Source: Gordonia amarae NBRC 15530 (GTDB taxonomy: Bacteria; Actinomycetota; Actinomycetes; Mycobacteriales; Mycobacteriaceae). Taken from it: a stretch of DNA of 64,000 bases. The notes beneath the pieces are model-generated. The model searched no databases and was not told the origin of the DNA. It was given only the letters and a program-made list of their open reading frames with translations. A program made the position numbers and the translations under genes. This document shows, one piece after another, positions 17,010 through 25,610 of this stretch; the first letter of the stretch is position 1; every line of letters starts with the position of its first letter. The stretch lies in contig NZ_BAED01000012.1 of the NCBI RefSeq assembly GCF_000241345.1, positions 1 to 64,000 on the forward strand. The letters run 5' to 3'.

Positions 17010-18370
17010 ACAGAAGTGGGATGAGGGCCCGGATGATGAGCGCTCGTAGACGGCCGGCCGTCGCCGCCGCGGCGCTGGCGATGACGCTGACCGTCGCCGG
17101 CTGCACCTTCGACGGCGTCAACTCGCTGCCGGTGCCTGGCGCCCAGGGCACCGACGACGGCGCGTACACCATCAGCGCCGTCGTGCCGTCGGCGGCGGGC
17201 CTGGTCAACAACGCCCCCGTGCATCTGGACGACTCCACGGTCGGCAGTGTCGGGGAGATGACCGTCGCCGACGACTGGAACGCCAAGCTGACGATCCGGC
17301 TGAACAAGGGGGTGCGGGTGCCCCGGGGATCGCACGTGATGGTCGCGATGACCAGCGTGCTCGGGTCCTCGCACCTGGAGATTGTGCAGCCCGACAGGCC
17401 CGAGGGCGGCTACCTGAAGGCTGGCGACCAGATCCCGCTCACCAAGTGCCCCGAGCAGTCCAACATCATCACCGACCTGTCGGTGCCGCAGGTGCCCGAC
17501 ATCAACGTCGCGCAGCAGGTGGCGCGCTGCACCTTCCCGTCGACCGAGCAGGTGCTCAGTTCGCTGTCGGTGGTGCTCAACGGCGGCGGGCTCAGCCAGC
17601 TCGGCGACATCGTGCACGAGATGAGCGACATGCTCGGCGACCGCGGGGACGCGCTGAGCAAACTGATCCCGCGGCTGGACACGCTGGTGGGTGAGCTGAA
17701 CGGGCAGCGCGACAACATCATCGCCGCCACCGAGGGCCTCGACCGGCTGGCGTCGGCGGTCAACGATCAGCTGCCCACCCTGCGCACGGCGCTGACCGAC
17801 AGCCCGCAGATCCTCAAGCTGCTCACCGATCAGCGCAAGAACTTCACCGACACGCTCGGCTCGATGGCGACGCTGTCGGAGACGGCCAACAAGGTGCTCA
17901 AGGCCAACAGCGACGACATCAAGACGATCGTCGCCAACCTCGAACCGGCCATCGACCAATTGCAGCAGACCGGTCCGGCGCTCACCCAGTCGCTGAACAT
18001 CCTGCTGACCTTCCCATTCTACGAGCCGACGATCCCGACGATCATCAAGGGCGACTACGTCAACTCCGACCTCGTCCTCGACCTGACCCCGTCGCGGCTG
18101 AACAAGTCGATGTTCGCGACCGCCCGGTTCATCGGGCCCGAAGGTGTGGTGGGCAAGCCCGCTTCCGGTGCCAAGCGTGGTCTCAACCCGTTCACCGCGC
18201 CGCTGGACAACGGTGCGGTCCCCGACTCCCGCAGTTCGACGGGCAAGTCCGGTGCGCGCAAGAGCACCGAACGGCCGGCCGCCCAGAAGCCAGGCACCCA
18301 GAAGTCGGGCACCCACAAGCCGACACCGCGCAAGACCGCCACGACCACGCCGCAGGGAGGTGACCGCTGA
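17006..18370 (+). CDS. mce4E: Mce4E lipoprotein (LprN-like)
   Basis: A 454-aa Mce protein and the only one of the six with a lipoprotein signal. After charged residues and a hydrophobic stretch comes the lipobox TVAGC, with Cys33 as the lipid-modified residue. The MlaD domain follows (about 50-135), then the helical domain. The C-terminus is rich in Lys, Thr, Pro and Ser (about 400-454) and probably disordered. ATG at 17006 overlaps the mce4D stop. This matches LprN of M. tuberculosis in position and type. Confidence 0.92.
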   Translation: MNRSGMRARMMSARRRPAVAAAALAMTLTVAGCTFDGVNSLPVPGAQGTDDGAYTISAVVPSAAGLVNNAPVHLDDSTVGSVGEMTVADDWNAKLTIRLNKGVRVPRGSHVMVAMTSVLGSSHLEIVQPDRPEGGYLKAGDQIPLTKCPEQSNIITDLSVPQVPDINVAQQVARCTFPSTEQVLSSLSVVLNGGGLSQLGDIVHEMSDMLGDRGDALSKLIPRLDTLVGELNGQRDNIIAATEGLDRLASAVNDQLPTLRTALTDSPQILKLLTDQRKNFTDTLGSMATLSETANKVLKANSDDIKTIVANLEPAIDQLQQTGPALTQSLNILLTFPFYEPTIPTIIKGDYVNSDLVLDLTPSRLNKSMFATARFIGPEGVVGKPASGAKRGLNPFTAPLDNGAVPDSRSSTGKSGARKSTERPAAQKPGTQKSGTHKPTPRKTATTTPQGGDR

Positions 18371-19854
18371 TGAGGATCACAAAGTTCGTCCGTACCCAGC
18401 TGATCATCTTCGGCATCGTCACCGTGATCGCGGTGATCGCGATGGCGGTGTACTACATCCGCATCCCGTCGATGTTCGGGGTCGGCAGCTACAAGGTCAC
18501 CCTCAATCTGCCCAGCACGGGCGGGCTGTACCAGAACGCCAACGTCGCCTACCGCGGCGTGAATGTCGGCAAGGTGACGTCGGTGCGGCTCACCGACGAG
18601 GGGGTCGCCGCGACGCTGGTCATCGACAACGACACCAAGATCCCGGCGTCGATGCCCGCCGCGGTGCGCAGTGTGTCGGCGATCGGCGAACAGTACGTCG
18701 AGTTCGCACCGGTCAAGGATCAGTCCGGCAACCGCGACAACGTCCCGGATACCGGCACCGACGGCACCGGCGCGGACACCGGTTCACGTGGGACACTCCG
18801 CGACGGCTCGGTGGTGACCAGCGCGAACGTGCCGGTGGAGATCGCATCCATGCTCGATCAGGCAGACTCGCTGCTCGACAACATCGGCAGTGCCGACCTG
18901 CGCAGCCTGATCGATGAGGCGTTCACCGCATTCAACGGCACCGGCGAACAACTGCAGCGCCTGCTCGACTCGATGGCACTGTTCGTGAACGAGGCCGACA
19001 AGAACTCGCAGCCGATCGTCGACCTCATCGACCAGACCGGTCCGCTGCTGTCGACCCAGTCCCGCACCACCGGCCAGATCCGGGCGTGGACCCGCAACGT
19101 CACCAAGGTCACCGACCAGTTGCGGGCGAGCAAACCGGAGATCACCGACATCCTGCGGCACGGCCCCGGGGTGGCCGACCAGAGCCAGAAGCTGTTCGGC
19201 TCGCTCGACCAGTCGTATCCGCTACTGGTGTCCAACCTCGGCGTGATCGCCCGCACCCAGGCGGTGTACCTGCCCAACATGCGGCAGATCGTGACGATCT
19301 ACCCGCGCCTCATCGGCTCGCTGGTCACCGCCCTGAACACCGGTTCGGTCCGGTACGGCGCCAACGTGACGTTCGCCCTCGGCATCAACGACCGCGCCCC
19401 GTGCAGCATCGGTTACCTGCCGAAGGACGAGTGGCGCTGGCCGTCCGAACAGAACGCGCGGGAACTGCCGTCGGGCATGCTGTGCCGGGTGCCGCAGAAC
19501 GCCAACATCGCCGTGCGCGGTGCACGCAACTATCCTTGCGTCGAGTTCCCCGGCCGGCGTGCCCCCACCCCGGCCGAATGTAAAACCGGGTACAAACCCG
19601 ATCCCGGCACCAACGATGCGTTCCGGACCAGCGACATCAAGATCGGCCCGGCGTCGGTGCAGGGCGAGATCGTGCCGGGCACACCGTCGACCAAGACCGA
19701 TGAACCGTCGGTGTACAGCACCGCCTACGATCCGGTATCGGGGGATTTCATCGGCCCGGACGGTAAGACGTACAACGCGGGAACCGGGCAGAAGAAGCCA
19801 GGAGGAAGTGCCACTACATGGCAGAGCCTGATCAGCCGGACAGTGAATCCGTGA
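18370..19854 (+). CDS. mce4F: Mce4F, MlaD-domain sterol import protein
   Basis: A 494-aa Mce protein with an N-terminal transmembrane helix (about 10-32) and a MlaD domain including NANVAYRGVNVGKVTSV (about 57-73). A helical domain and a long Cys-containing C-terminal region with four or more cysteines follow. The ATG at 18370 overlaps the last base of the mce4E stop, and its end overlaps the start of the next gene by 37 bases. It is the last Mce subunit of the operon. Confidence 0.91.
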   Translation: MRITKFVRTQLIIFGIVTVIAVIAMAVYYIRIPSMFGVGSYKVTLNLPSTGGLYQNANVAYRGVNVGKVTSVRLTDEGVAATLVIDNDTKIPASMPAAVRSVSAIGEQYVEFAPVKDQSGNRDNVPDTGTDGTGADTGSRGTLRDGSVVTSANVPVEIASMLDQADSLLDNIGSADLRSLIDEAFTAFNGTGEQLQRLLDSMALFVNEADKNSQPIVDLIDQTGPLLSTQSRTTGQIRAWTRNVTKVTDQLRASKPEITDILRHGPGVADQSQKLFGSLDQSYPLLVSNLGVIARTQAVYLPNMRQIVTIYPRLIGSLVTALNTGSVRYGANVTFALGINDRAPCSIGYLPKDEWRWPSEQNARELPSGMLCRVPQNANIAVRGARNYPCVEFPGRRAPTPAECKTGYKPDPGTNDAFRTSDIKIGPASVQGEIVPGTPSTKTDEPSVYSTAYDPVSGDFIGPDGKTYNAGTGQKKPGGSATTWQSLISRTVNP

Positions 19855-20690
19855 CGCCGGGACCGGCCGCGCCGGTGCGGCCGGTGCTCAGCGCACCGCT
19901 GCGGCGGGGCGCCAGGAAACCGCCGCCGGCGAAGGCACCTGACAAGGCGGGTGTTCCCGGCGCGGGCGACGACGAGGCCACGACCGTCGCCGCCGAGACC
20001 CCTGACAGGGATGTTTCTGAGAAGGAGGTGTCCGAGCAGGACTCTGCCGAACCGGAGACAGACGATCAGGAGTCCGGACCGGAACCTTCTCAGCTTGAGA
20101 GTTCGCTCGGCTACCGGGACCGCCGCCGGCCCCGGTCCCGGACCGCGGCGACGACCAAGGGCTCCGGAAAGGACCCCGGGGTCGCCTACAGCGGCAAGTC
20201 CGTCGCGCCGGTCCGTGCGATCGCCGTGGGCCTGAGCGTCGTGGTGATCATCGCGTGCGCGATCGTCGCGGTGGTGGCGGCCCTCGGCATCGAACGGCAG
20301 AACGACAGGGACGAGCTGCGCGCCGAGTATTCGGACTTTGCCTCGCAGGTCATCGTCAACCTCACCAGCTTCAACCCGAAGAACACCGACAACGCGCTCA
20401 AGACGCTGGAGAAGCAGACCAGCGGCCGGGCCAAGACACAGATCTCCGACTCGATCCAGCAGGTGACCAGTCTGGTCAAGTCCACCAATGTGGAGACCAA
20501 GACCACCGTGCTGTCGTCGGCGGTCACCAAGGCCACCGACGACGAGGGTTCGGTGATCATGGTGTATGGCTGGGAGCAGCGGTCCCTCGACGGCAAGGCC
20601 GCCCCCGAGTATCAGACGTTCCGTTGGCGCGTCGACATGACCCGGATCAACGGCGAACTCAAGATGACCAACTTCGAGTGGGTGACCTAG
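19818..20690 (+). CDS. Mce-associated membrane protein (Mas4A-like)
   Basis: A 290-aa protein found at the end of mce operons. It has a long acidic, disordered N-terminus (about residues 1-130, rich in Pro, Glu and Asp) and one transmembrane helix (AIAVGLSVVVIIACAIVAVV, about 135-154). A C-terminal domain with a tail-anchored NTF2-like fold, typical of Mce-associated proteins, follows. ATG at 19818 has AGGAGG at 19800-19805. In M. tuberculosis such proteins stabilise or aid the Mce4 complex. Confidence 0.85.
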   Translation: MAEPDQPDSESVTPGPAAPVRPVLSAPLRRGARKPPPAKAPDKAGVPGAGDDEATTVAAETPDRDVSEKEVSEQDSAEPETDDQESGPEPSQLESSLGYRDRRRPRSRTAATTKGSGKDPGVAYSGKSVAPVRAIAVGLSVVVIIACAIVAVVAALGIERQNDRDELRAEYSDFASQVIVNLTSFNPKNTDNALKTLEKQTSGRAKTQISDSIQQVTSLVKSTNVETKTTVLSSAVTKATDDEGSVIMVYGWEQRSLDGKAAPEYQTFRWRVDMTRINGELKMTNFEWVT

Positions 20691-20692
20691 GC

Positions 20693-21406
20693 ATGCCGGG
20701 CGAACAGAATCTGGCCGGCCGGCTCGGCGTCGACACCAAGGCCGGGCGGATCACCGCCGCCGTGCTGGCGGTGCTGCTGGTGGCGTCGGCGGTCTCGGCG
20801 ATCGTGCTCGGGGTGCGCTATCTGGGTGTGCGTGCCGACGAGAAGGCCCGCGATTCGGCGCTGTCCGCGGCCCGCGACTATGTCACGACGATGTTCGGTT
20901 ACACCCCGAAAGACGTTGCCGCACATGTGGAACGGTCCAAGAAGGCGGTGACCGGGGACGCGAAGGCGCAGTACGACAAGATCATCGCCGACACCGACCT
21001 GGTGGCCGAGGTGGGTAAGCAGAAGATCGTCTCCGAGGTGATCATCCAGGATGCGGGCGTGGTCACCAGCACCCGCGACAGCGCCACCGTGCTGCTGTTC
21101 ATCAACCAGTCGGTCACCCGCGGCGGCAACGAGCTGGTGCAGATCAATCCGAGCCGACTCACGTACTCGATGACCAAGGACGACGGCCGGTGGCTGATCA
21201 ACGGGATCGATGTCATCACCGATGACTCGTTCCGCGGCAAGGTGGAGGTCACCACGTCGGTGCCGTCCGGGGCCACGCCGATTCCTGGCCTGAGCCCGAC
21301 GCCCACCCCGGGCAGCACCACCCCGACCCAGCCGGCCGCGACCCAGCCGGTGGCACCTACCCCGCCGGCGACGCCGACGGGCGAGATCCCGGTCCCCACG
21401 CCGTAG
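20693..21406 (+). CDS. Mce-associated membrane protein (Mas4B-like)
   Basis: A 237-aa Mce-associated protein: one transmembrane helix near the N-terminus (ITAAVLAVLLVASAVSAIVL, about 20-39) and a periplasmic NTF2-like domain containing ARDYVTTMFGYTPKDV. The Pro/Thr-rich tail, about 45 residues of PTPTPGSTTPTQ-like sequence, may span the cell wall. ATG at 20693 lies two bases after the preceding stop, so the gene is part of the mce4 operon. Confidence 0.85.
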   Translation: MPGEQNLAGRLGVDTKAGRITAAVLAVLLVASAVSAIVLGVRYLGVRADEKARDSALSAARDYVTTMFGYTPKDVAAHVERSKKAVTGDAKAQYDKIIADTDLVAEVGKQKIVSEVIIQDAGVVTSTRDSATVLLFINQSVTRGGNELVQINPSRLTYSMTKDDGRWLINGIDVITDDSFRGKVEVTTSVPSGATPIPGLSPTPTPGSTTPTQPAATQPVAPTPPATPTGEIPVPTP

Positions 21407-21441
21407 TGAGTGGTCGCACGGTGGGTTCCGGCCGCACTACG

Positions 21442-22095
21442 ATGGGCCGGGTGCCACCCCGCCAACGATTGACACCCGCCGAGCGGCGCTCGGAACTGCT
21501 CGACGTCGGTGTGCGCGTCTTCGGCGAACGGCCGTTCGAGGAGACCTCGATGGAGGACATCGCCGCCGCGGCGGGGGTGTCGCGGCGGCTGCTGTATCAC
21601 TACTTTCCCACCCGGGCAGAGTATTTCGGGGCGATCTGGCAGCGGGTGCATGTCGAGCTGCGGCAGGCGGTGATCGCCGCGGACGCCCCGACGGTACGGG
21701 AACGCGTGGAGGTGGCCCTCGCCGCCTACCTCGACTTCTATCAGAGGCATCTGCCGCTGGTGCTGATCTCGAGCCGCAGTTCGATCTCCGCGGACCCGGC
21801 GGTGCGCGGCCCGGTCACCCAGAACTTTGAGGCATTGTGCGCCGGGTTCCTCGACGCCGCCGGGGTCGACGGACCTGAGCGCGCGGTCGCCGAGGTGGGA
21901 TTCGCCGGCTGGATCACCTACGTCCGCGAGGCGGCGCTGGCCGCACTGGTCGACGAGCGGATCACCCTGGCGGTCTGCCACGACATGTGCATGCACGTGC
22001 TCGACGCCGCGGTGGGCCCACGGGTGGACCTGCGGGTGCCGCCACGTGCCCCGGTCTCTCAGGCAACCGCCTCCACCGGCGAGGAGAGCGTGTAG
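21442..22095 (+). CDS. TetR-family regulator at the end of the mce4 operon
   Basis: A TetR repressor of about 217 aa. The HTH is TSMEDIAAAAGVSRRLLYHY (about residues 35-54), followed by FPTRAEYF. The start is uncertain: GTG 21406 overlaps the previous stop, ATG 21442 is used here, and GTG 21451 would give the typical PPRQRLTPAERR N-terminus. No clear ribosome site supports any of them. Its position directly after the Mce genes suggests co-transcription, but its target is unknown; the palindromes at fdxD and hsd4A fit KstR rather than this protein. Its 3' end overlaps the convergent PapA-like gene by 37 bases. Confidence 0.85.
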   Translation: MGRVPPRQRLTPAERRSELLDVGVRVFGERPFEETSMEDIAAAAGVSRRLLYHYFPTRAEYFGAIWQRVHVELRQAVIAADAPTVRERVEVALAAYLDFYQRHLPLVLISSRSSISADPAVRGPVTQNFEALCAGFLDAAGVDGPERAVAEVGFAGWITYVREAALAALVDERITLAVCHDMCMHVLDAAVGPRVDLRVPPRAPVSQATASTGEESV

Positions 22096-23534
22096 TCGCC
22101 GTCTCGTGCGACGGACCGGATCACCGTGCACAGGTGCGCGAAGTACCGCAGCACCTGATGCTGGGCGTACGGCGTTCCCGGGGTCTGGCTGCCGAGGTAC
22201 AGCCGCCGGTGGTCGCGGTTGATCCACAGCGAGGCGTTGGCGGTGCGGCCCTCTCCGGTGAAGATGATGCCGCGCTCGTAGGGATCGCTCCCGGCCGCGG
22301 GGAACCTGCGGAAGTCGATGTACGAGAGCAGATTCGGTGTCGAGGCGAGAGCCGCGGGTGACGCTCCGGCGGCGACGAGCGCACCGAGCGCCGCCTGGAC
22401 CGGTACCGCGGCAAGCAGTTTGGCCTGCTGGTAGCCGGCGTCGGCGGCACCGAGCAGCTCGGTGAACGTCCGGGTGCCGGCGATCGCGAACGCGACCGGG
22501 GCGAATGAGCCGAACCAGCCCTGGGCGGAGGCGAATTGCGGTGCGGCCATTCGGGTGTTGAACACGGTCATCCCGTAATAGTCTGTCCGGCCGGCCAGTT
22601 CGGCGTCGGTGGCCGCCAGGGCCGCGTAGATGCCGGTGAGGAAGCGTGATCCCGCGTCCCGGCAGGCCGACTCGAATCTGTCGACGTCGTCGCCGGTGAG
22701 GATGGTGATCTCGACGGGGGTGACGGGTGCGGTCTCGCCGGGCGCCAGGCCGAGGTCGAGTGAAAAGCCGGGCAGCTCGAGGTTGTTGCGGGCGAAGATC
22801 TCCGTCCATGTGGCAAGCTCGTCCGAGCCTGACAGGTGGTGGTCCACGAGCGCCGACTCGGCACGTGCGTAGTCGAGGTAACCCTGTGTGTCACCGCAGG
22901 TTTCGGCAGCGGGTAGCGCCCCGGTGCGAGGTGCGTCGCCGCTGCTCTTGGCGGGATCGCCGAGTGCGGTGTAGATGTCGATGATCTCGGTCAGGGCCAG
23001 CGCCTGCGAGGCGCCGTCGGACAGAGCGTGGTCGCAGCCGAAGAACACGGTGAAGCTGCCGGGTCTGCGGATGGCGCCGAACGCGAAGCCCGGAAACGAG
23101 GTGCTGATGGCCTCGGCGCCGAACCGGTCGGCGATATGCCGCTGGAACTGCTCGTCGGTGGCCACCGGCCCGGCATCGTGGGCGGTGAACGACACGTCGA
23201 CGGCATCGACGACGCGTGCGGCGACCCGCGGTCCGTCGGTCTCGAACCAGGTGCGCAGAGCGGAGTGCCCGCGGACGAAGGAGTTGAGCGCCTGCGTCAT
23301 CCGGCCCTCGTCGAGGTCGCCGTCGATCTCGGTGCCCGAACCCAGGTAGGCGCGGTGCGGTGCGCCGCGGTCGCGGGCGGCTGCGCAGCCCCGGACGTGG
23401 TTCTCCACCAGGAAGGTCAGCGGACCGGTGTGGGTGGGGGCATCTCCGGCCGCGGCGGTGGTGGCGGCGGTCGGCAGCCAGCTCACGGCGTGACCCGGGG
23501 CGGGGGTGAACGAGCCCATGGCGGTGATTCTCAT
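22059..23534 (-). CDS. PapA-like condensation-domain acyltransferase
   Basis: A 491-aa stand-alone condensation-fold acyltransferase of the polyketide-associated PapA family, which transfers an acyl group from CoA or a carrier protein to a hydroxyl of a lipid or sugar. The catalytic HxxxDG motif is CDHALSDG (about residues 168-175). The C-terminal half shows the second subdomain (FNTRMAA, GWFGSFAPVAF). ATG at 23534 follows AGGAGAG; an inner ATG at 23519 is possible. It lies 45 bases downstream of a second PapA-like gene on the same strand. PapA proteins in mycobacteria acylate trehalose or phthiocerol lipids; the substrate here is not evident. Confidence 0.85.
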   Translation of the reverse strand: MRITAMGSFTPAPGHAVSWLPTAATTAAAGDAPTHTGPLTFLVENHVRGCAAARDRGAPHRAYLGSGTEIDGDLDEGRMTQALNSFVRGHSALRTWFETDGPRVAARVVDAVDVSFTAHDAGPVATDEQFQRHIADRFGAEAISTSFPGFAFGAIRRPGSFTVFFGCDHALSDGASQALALTEIIDIYTALGDPAKSSGDAPRTGALPAAETCGDTQGYLDYARAESALVDHHLSGSDELATWTEIFARNNLELPGFSLDLGLAPGETAPVTPVEITILTGDDVDRFESACRDAGSRFLTGIYAALAATDAELAGRTDYYGMTVFNTRMAAPQFASAQGWFGSFAPVAFAIAGTRTFTELLGAADAGYQQAKLLAAVPVQAALGALVAAGASPAALASTPNLLSYIDFRRFPAAGSDPYERGIIFTGEGRTANASLWINRDHRRLYLGSQTPGTPYAQHQVLRYFAHLCTVIRSVARDGDYTLSSPVEAVA

Positions 23535-23579
23535 GTGAGGTTCTCTCCTAGAAACTGGAGCGGGGGAACTGGATCGGGG

Positions 23580-25043
23580 TCAGGCGGGCAGCTGGGCGGC
23601 GACGACGCCCTCGAGCGGGGCGTCCACTCCCTCGGTGCCGACCCGGGACAGGATCTCCACGGCGGTGTCGACGAAGTCGCGGACCGCGGCCGCGGCGGCG
23701 GCGGTGCCGGGGTGCCGGGTCGAGACGGTGATGCCGTCCGGGGTGCGGGCCACCCACAGGTACACCTCGCGGTCGGATTCGGTACGGCCGCGCAGGGTTT
23801 GGGCTTTGAGCCGGGCCCAGTCGGCGGCGCCGGGCACGTACCGGACGTCGAGGTAGGAGATGACGAACTCGGGGATGGCCTCGCAGCCGGTGAGCTGGGC
23901 GATCCGGGGATACGGATAACGGGAGACGGCCTTGGCGGCGCCGATCGCTCCGGTGGTCAGGTCCATTGCGCGGCGGAAGCTTTCGGCCGCACGCACATCG
24001 ACGTCGAGGGGGCCGAGCCCGACGAACCAGCCGATCGCATCGACGTACCGGGGTTCGAACCGGGTGTGCATCGGCATCGCCGCCCGCATCCGCGGTTCGC
24101 CGGTGACGGCGCGGTGGGCGAGGGCCAGGGCGGTGAACACGGTCGTCTGCATGGAATGGCCGGCCTCTCGGCAGATCCGGTTCACCTCGTCGGCCTCGCG
24201 CGCCGACAGGACGAACTCGGAACCGCCGCAGCTGCCCGGCGCGTCGTGGGAGGTGACGGGCTGCGCCGAGGTCAGGCCGGAGTCGGGGAACCGCCAGCCC
24301 GAGGCCGCCAGGAAGGTGCGCCAGTGGGTGACCGCGGGGTGCACGGGGGTGAGCTCCGCCCCCGCCTTCCGGTCGTGGATGCCGTAGTCGAGGTGGCTTC
24401 CGGCGCAGGAGGACCGGGGCTGCGTTCCGTCGACCTCGGCGAGGTAGAACGCGCGCAACTCGCCTATGGCCACCAGCAATGAGTAGGCGTCGACGACGCA
24501 GTGATCGGCGGCCAGCACCGCGACGAAACGCTCCTGCCCACCGGAATCGGGGTCGAGGTCGGTGATGGTGACGGCACGGTGATGCGGCCAGGTCAGTGGC
24601 GACAGCTCCGCGTCGAAGGTGCTGGTCAGGTGCGCGGTGATCGCGTCGCCGGTCATCGCGCCGGTGACGCGGCCGTGGATGCCGATCGCGCCGGCGGGGT
24701 GCGTGTAGCGCCGGGTGATGCCGTCGGGCCGGCAGCCGACGGCCCGGTCACCGGGGAAATACTCGAGTGAGACGGTGCTGCGCAGCACTTCGTGATGCGC
24801 GGTCCACAGATACAGGGCGGTTTCGAAGGCGGCGCCGTCGAACGGACGGTCGATCTCGAATACCGCGCCGAGCCAGGAGTTACCGGCCTGGTACTCGGCG
24901 CTCCGCCGCAGGTGCATCTCATGGTCGAAGGTGGCCGGACGCAGGTCGACGACCCATTCGGATTCCGGCGCGACGGTATACGGCGCCCATTCGGTGACGG
25001 TCCCGGCGGGCAGCCGGTAGTCCGATAGCTCGGTGAATTTCAT
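23580..25043 (-). CDS. PapA-like condensation-domain acyltransferase, variant motif
   Basis: A 487-aa condensation-fold acyltransferase, first gene of the two-gene papA unit. The active-site segment reads ADHCVVDAYS (about residues 176-185): the catalytic His and Asp are kept, but the usual Gly after Asp is Ala. The N-terminus (MKFTELSDYRLPAGTVTEW) resembles PapA1/PapA3-type proteins of acyltrehalose pathways. It diverges from the ABC exporter genes across a 567-base control region. Two different PapA proteins suggest two acylation steps on one product. Confidence 0.85.
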   Translation of the reverse strand: MKFTELSDYRLPAGTVTEWAPYTVAPESEWVVDLRPATFDHEMHLRRSAEYQAGNSWLGAVFEIDRPFDGAAFETALYLWTAHHEVLRSTVSLEYFPGDRAVGCRPDGITRRYTHPAGAIGIHGRVTGAMTGDAITAHLTSTFDAELSPLTWPHHRAVTITDLDPDSGGQERFVAVLAADHCVVDAYSLLVAIGELRAFYLAEVDGTQPRSSCAGSHLDYGIHDRKAGAELTPVHPAVTHWRTFLAASGWRFPDSGLTSAQPVTSHDAPGSCGGSEFVLSAREADEVNRICREAGHSMQTTVFTALALAHRAVTGEPRMRAAMPMHTRFEPRYVDAIGWFVGLGPLDVDVRAAESFRRAMDLTTGAIGAAKAVSRYPYPRIAQLTGCEAIPEFVISYLDVRYVPGAADWARLKAQTLRGRTESDREVYLWVARTPDGITVSTRHPGTAAAAAAVRDFVDTAVEILSRVGTEGVDAPLEGVVAAQLPA

Positions 25044-25610
25044 TGCTGTGGCGATACTTTCCGGTCAGGTAGAGCACAGGTAAGGCATTTGCGGAGCCGA
25101 GTGATGTCAGCCGTGACGCCATCGGTGAATGGCGCCGCTGCGCTGATAGGAGTTGCCTGGGGCGGGCGCGTCGGCGCACCTGCGAGACCCTGTGTCGGGG
25201 TGCCGGGAAGATCCGCGAGAAATAGTAAGCAGAGATAACCGTGTGATACCAGCGTTACCCGACCGTGTTGTTCATCACGTTGACGGATTTCCGGTGTGAA
25301 CCGGAACTGGGGAATCAGGGCCGGCGGGGCCGGATTTCGTGTTACGGCCAGGTTAGCCGGATGGAAGAGGTTGTTAACCCTCGCAGGTGAGGTGGTGTGA
25401 GCGGGTGTAGCCCGTTCGGTTGACAGAATCTTTCCAAACGGGGCCTGAAGACCTCGGAGACAGGACCAAGGACCCTTGCTCAGGTGAAATCACGCCTTGC
25501 GGATCTCGAAGATTCTGCCTACGTTGGTCACCGTGTCGGGGGACGTGGTGGTCCTGTAACTGTGGTACGTCATTACCAAAATGATGACGTACCCCGATGA
25601 AGGGGAAATC
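25044..25610. promoter_or_regulatory. Divergent control region between papA-like and ABC exporter genes
   Basis: This 567-base gap has no convincing gene on either strand. It contains two inverted repeats. TTCCGGT / ACCGGAA with a 4-base spacer lies at 25289-25306. GGTACGTCAT / ATGACGTACC with a 10-base spacer lies at 25564-25593, just before the ribosome site of the ABC ATPase. TTGACA occurs at 25420-25425, without an obvious -10 at standard spacing. The unusual length suggests regulated divergent promoters. Confidence 0.5.
25564..25593. promoter_or_regulatory. Inverted repeat ahead of the ABC exporter
   Basis: Perfect 10-base arms, GGTACGTCAT and ATGACGTACC, separated by 10 bases and ending 17 bases before the ATG at 25611. 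This is a likely operator or 5'-UTR hairpin for the exporter operon. No regulator gene is adjacent. Confidence 0.5.

Noticed and set aside
10418..21406. Assignment as a generic mce1- or mce3-type operon
   Set aside because: Flanking fadD17, fadE27, fadE26, fdxD and hsd4A, together with KstR boxes, are specific for mce4.
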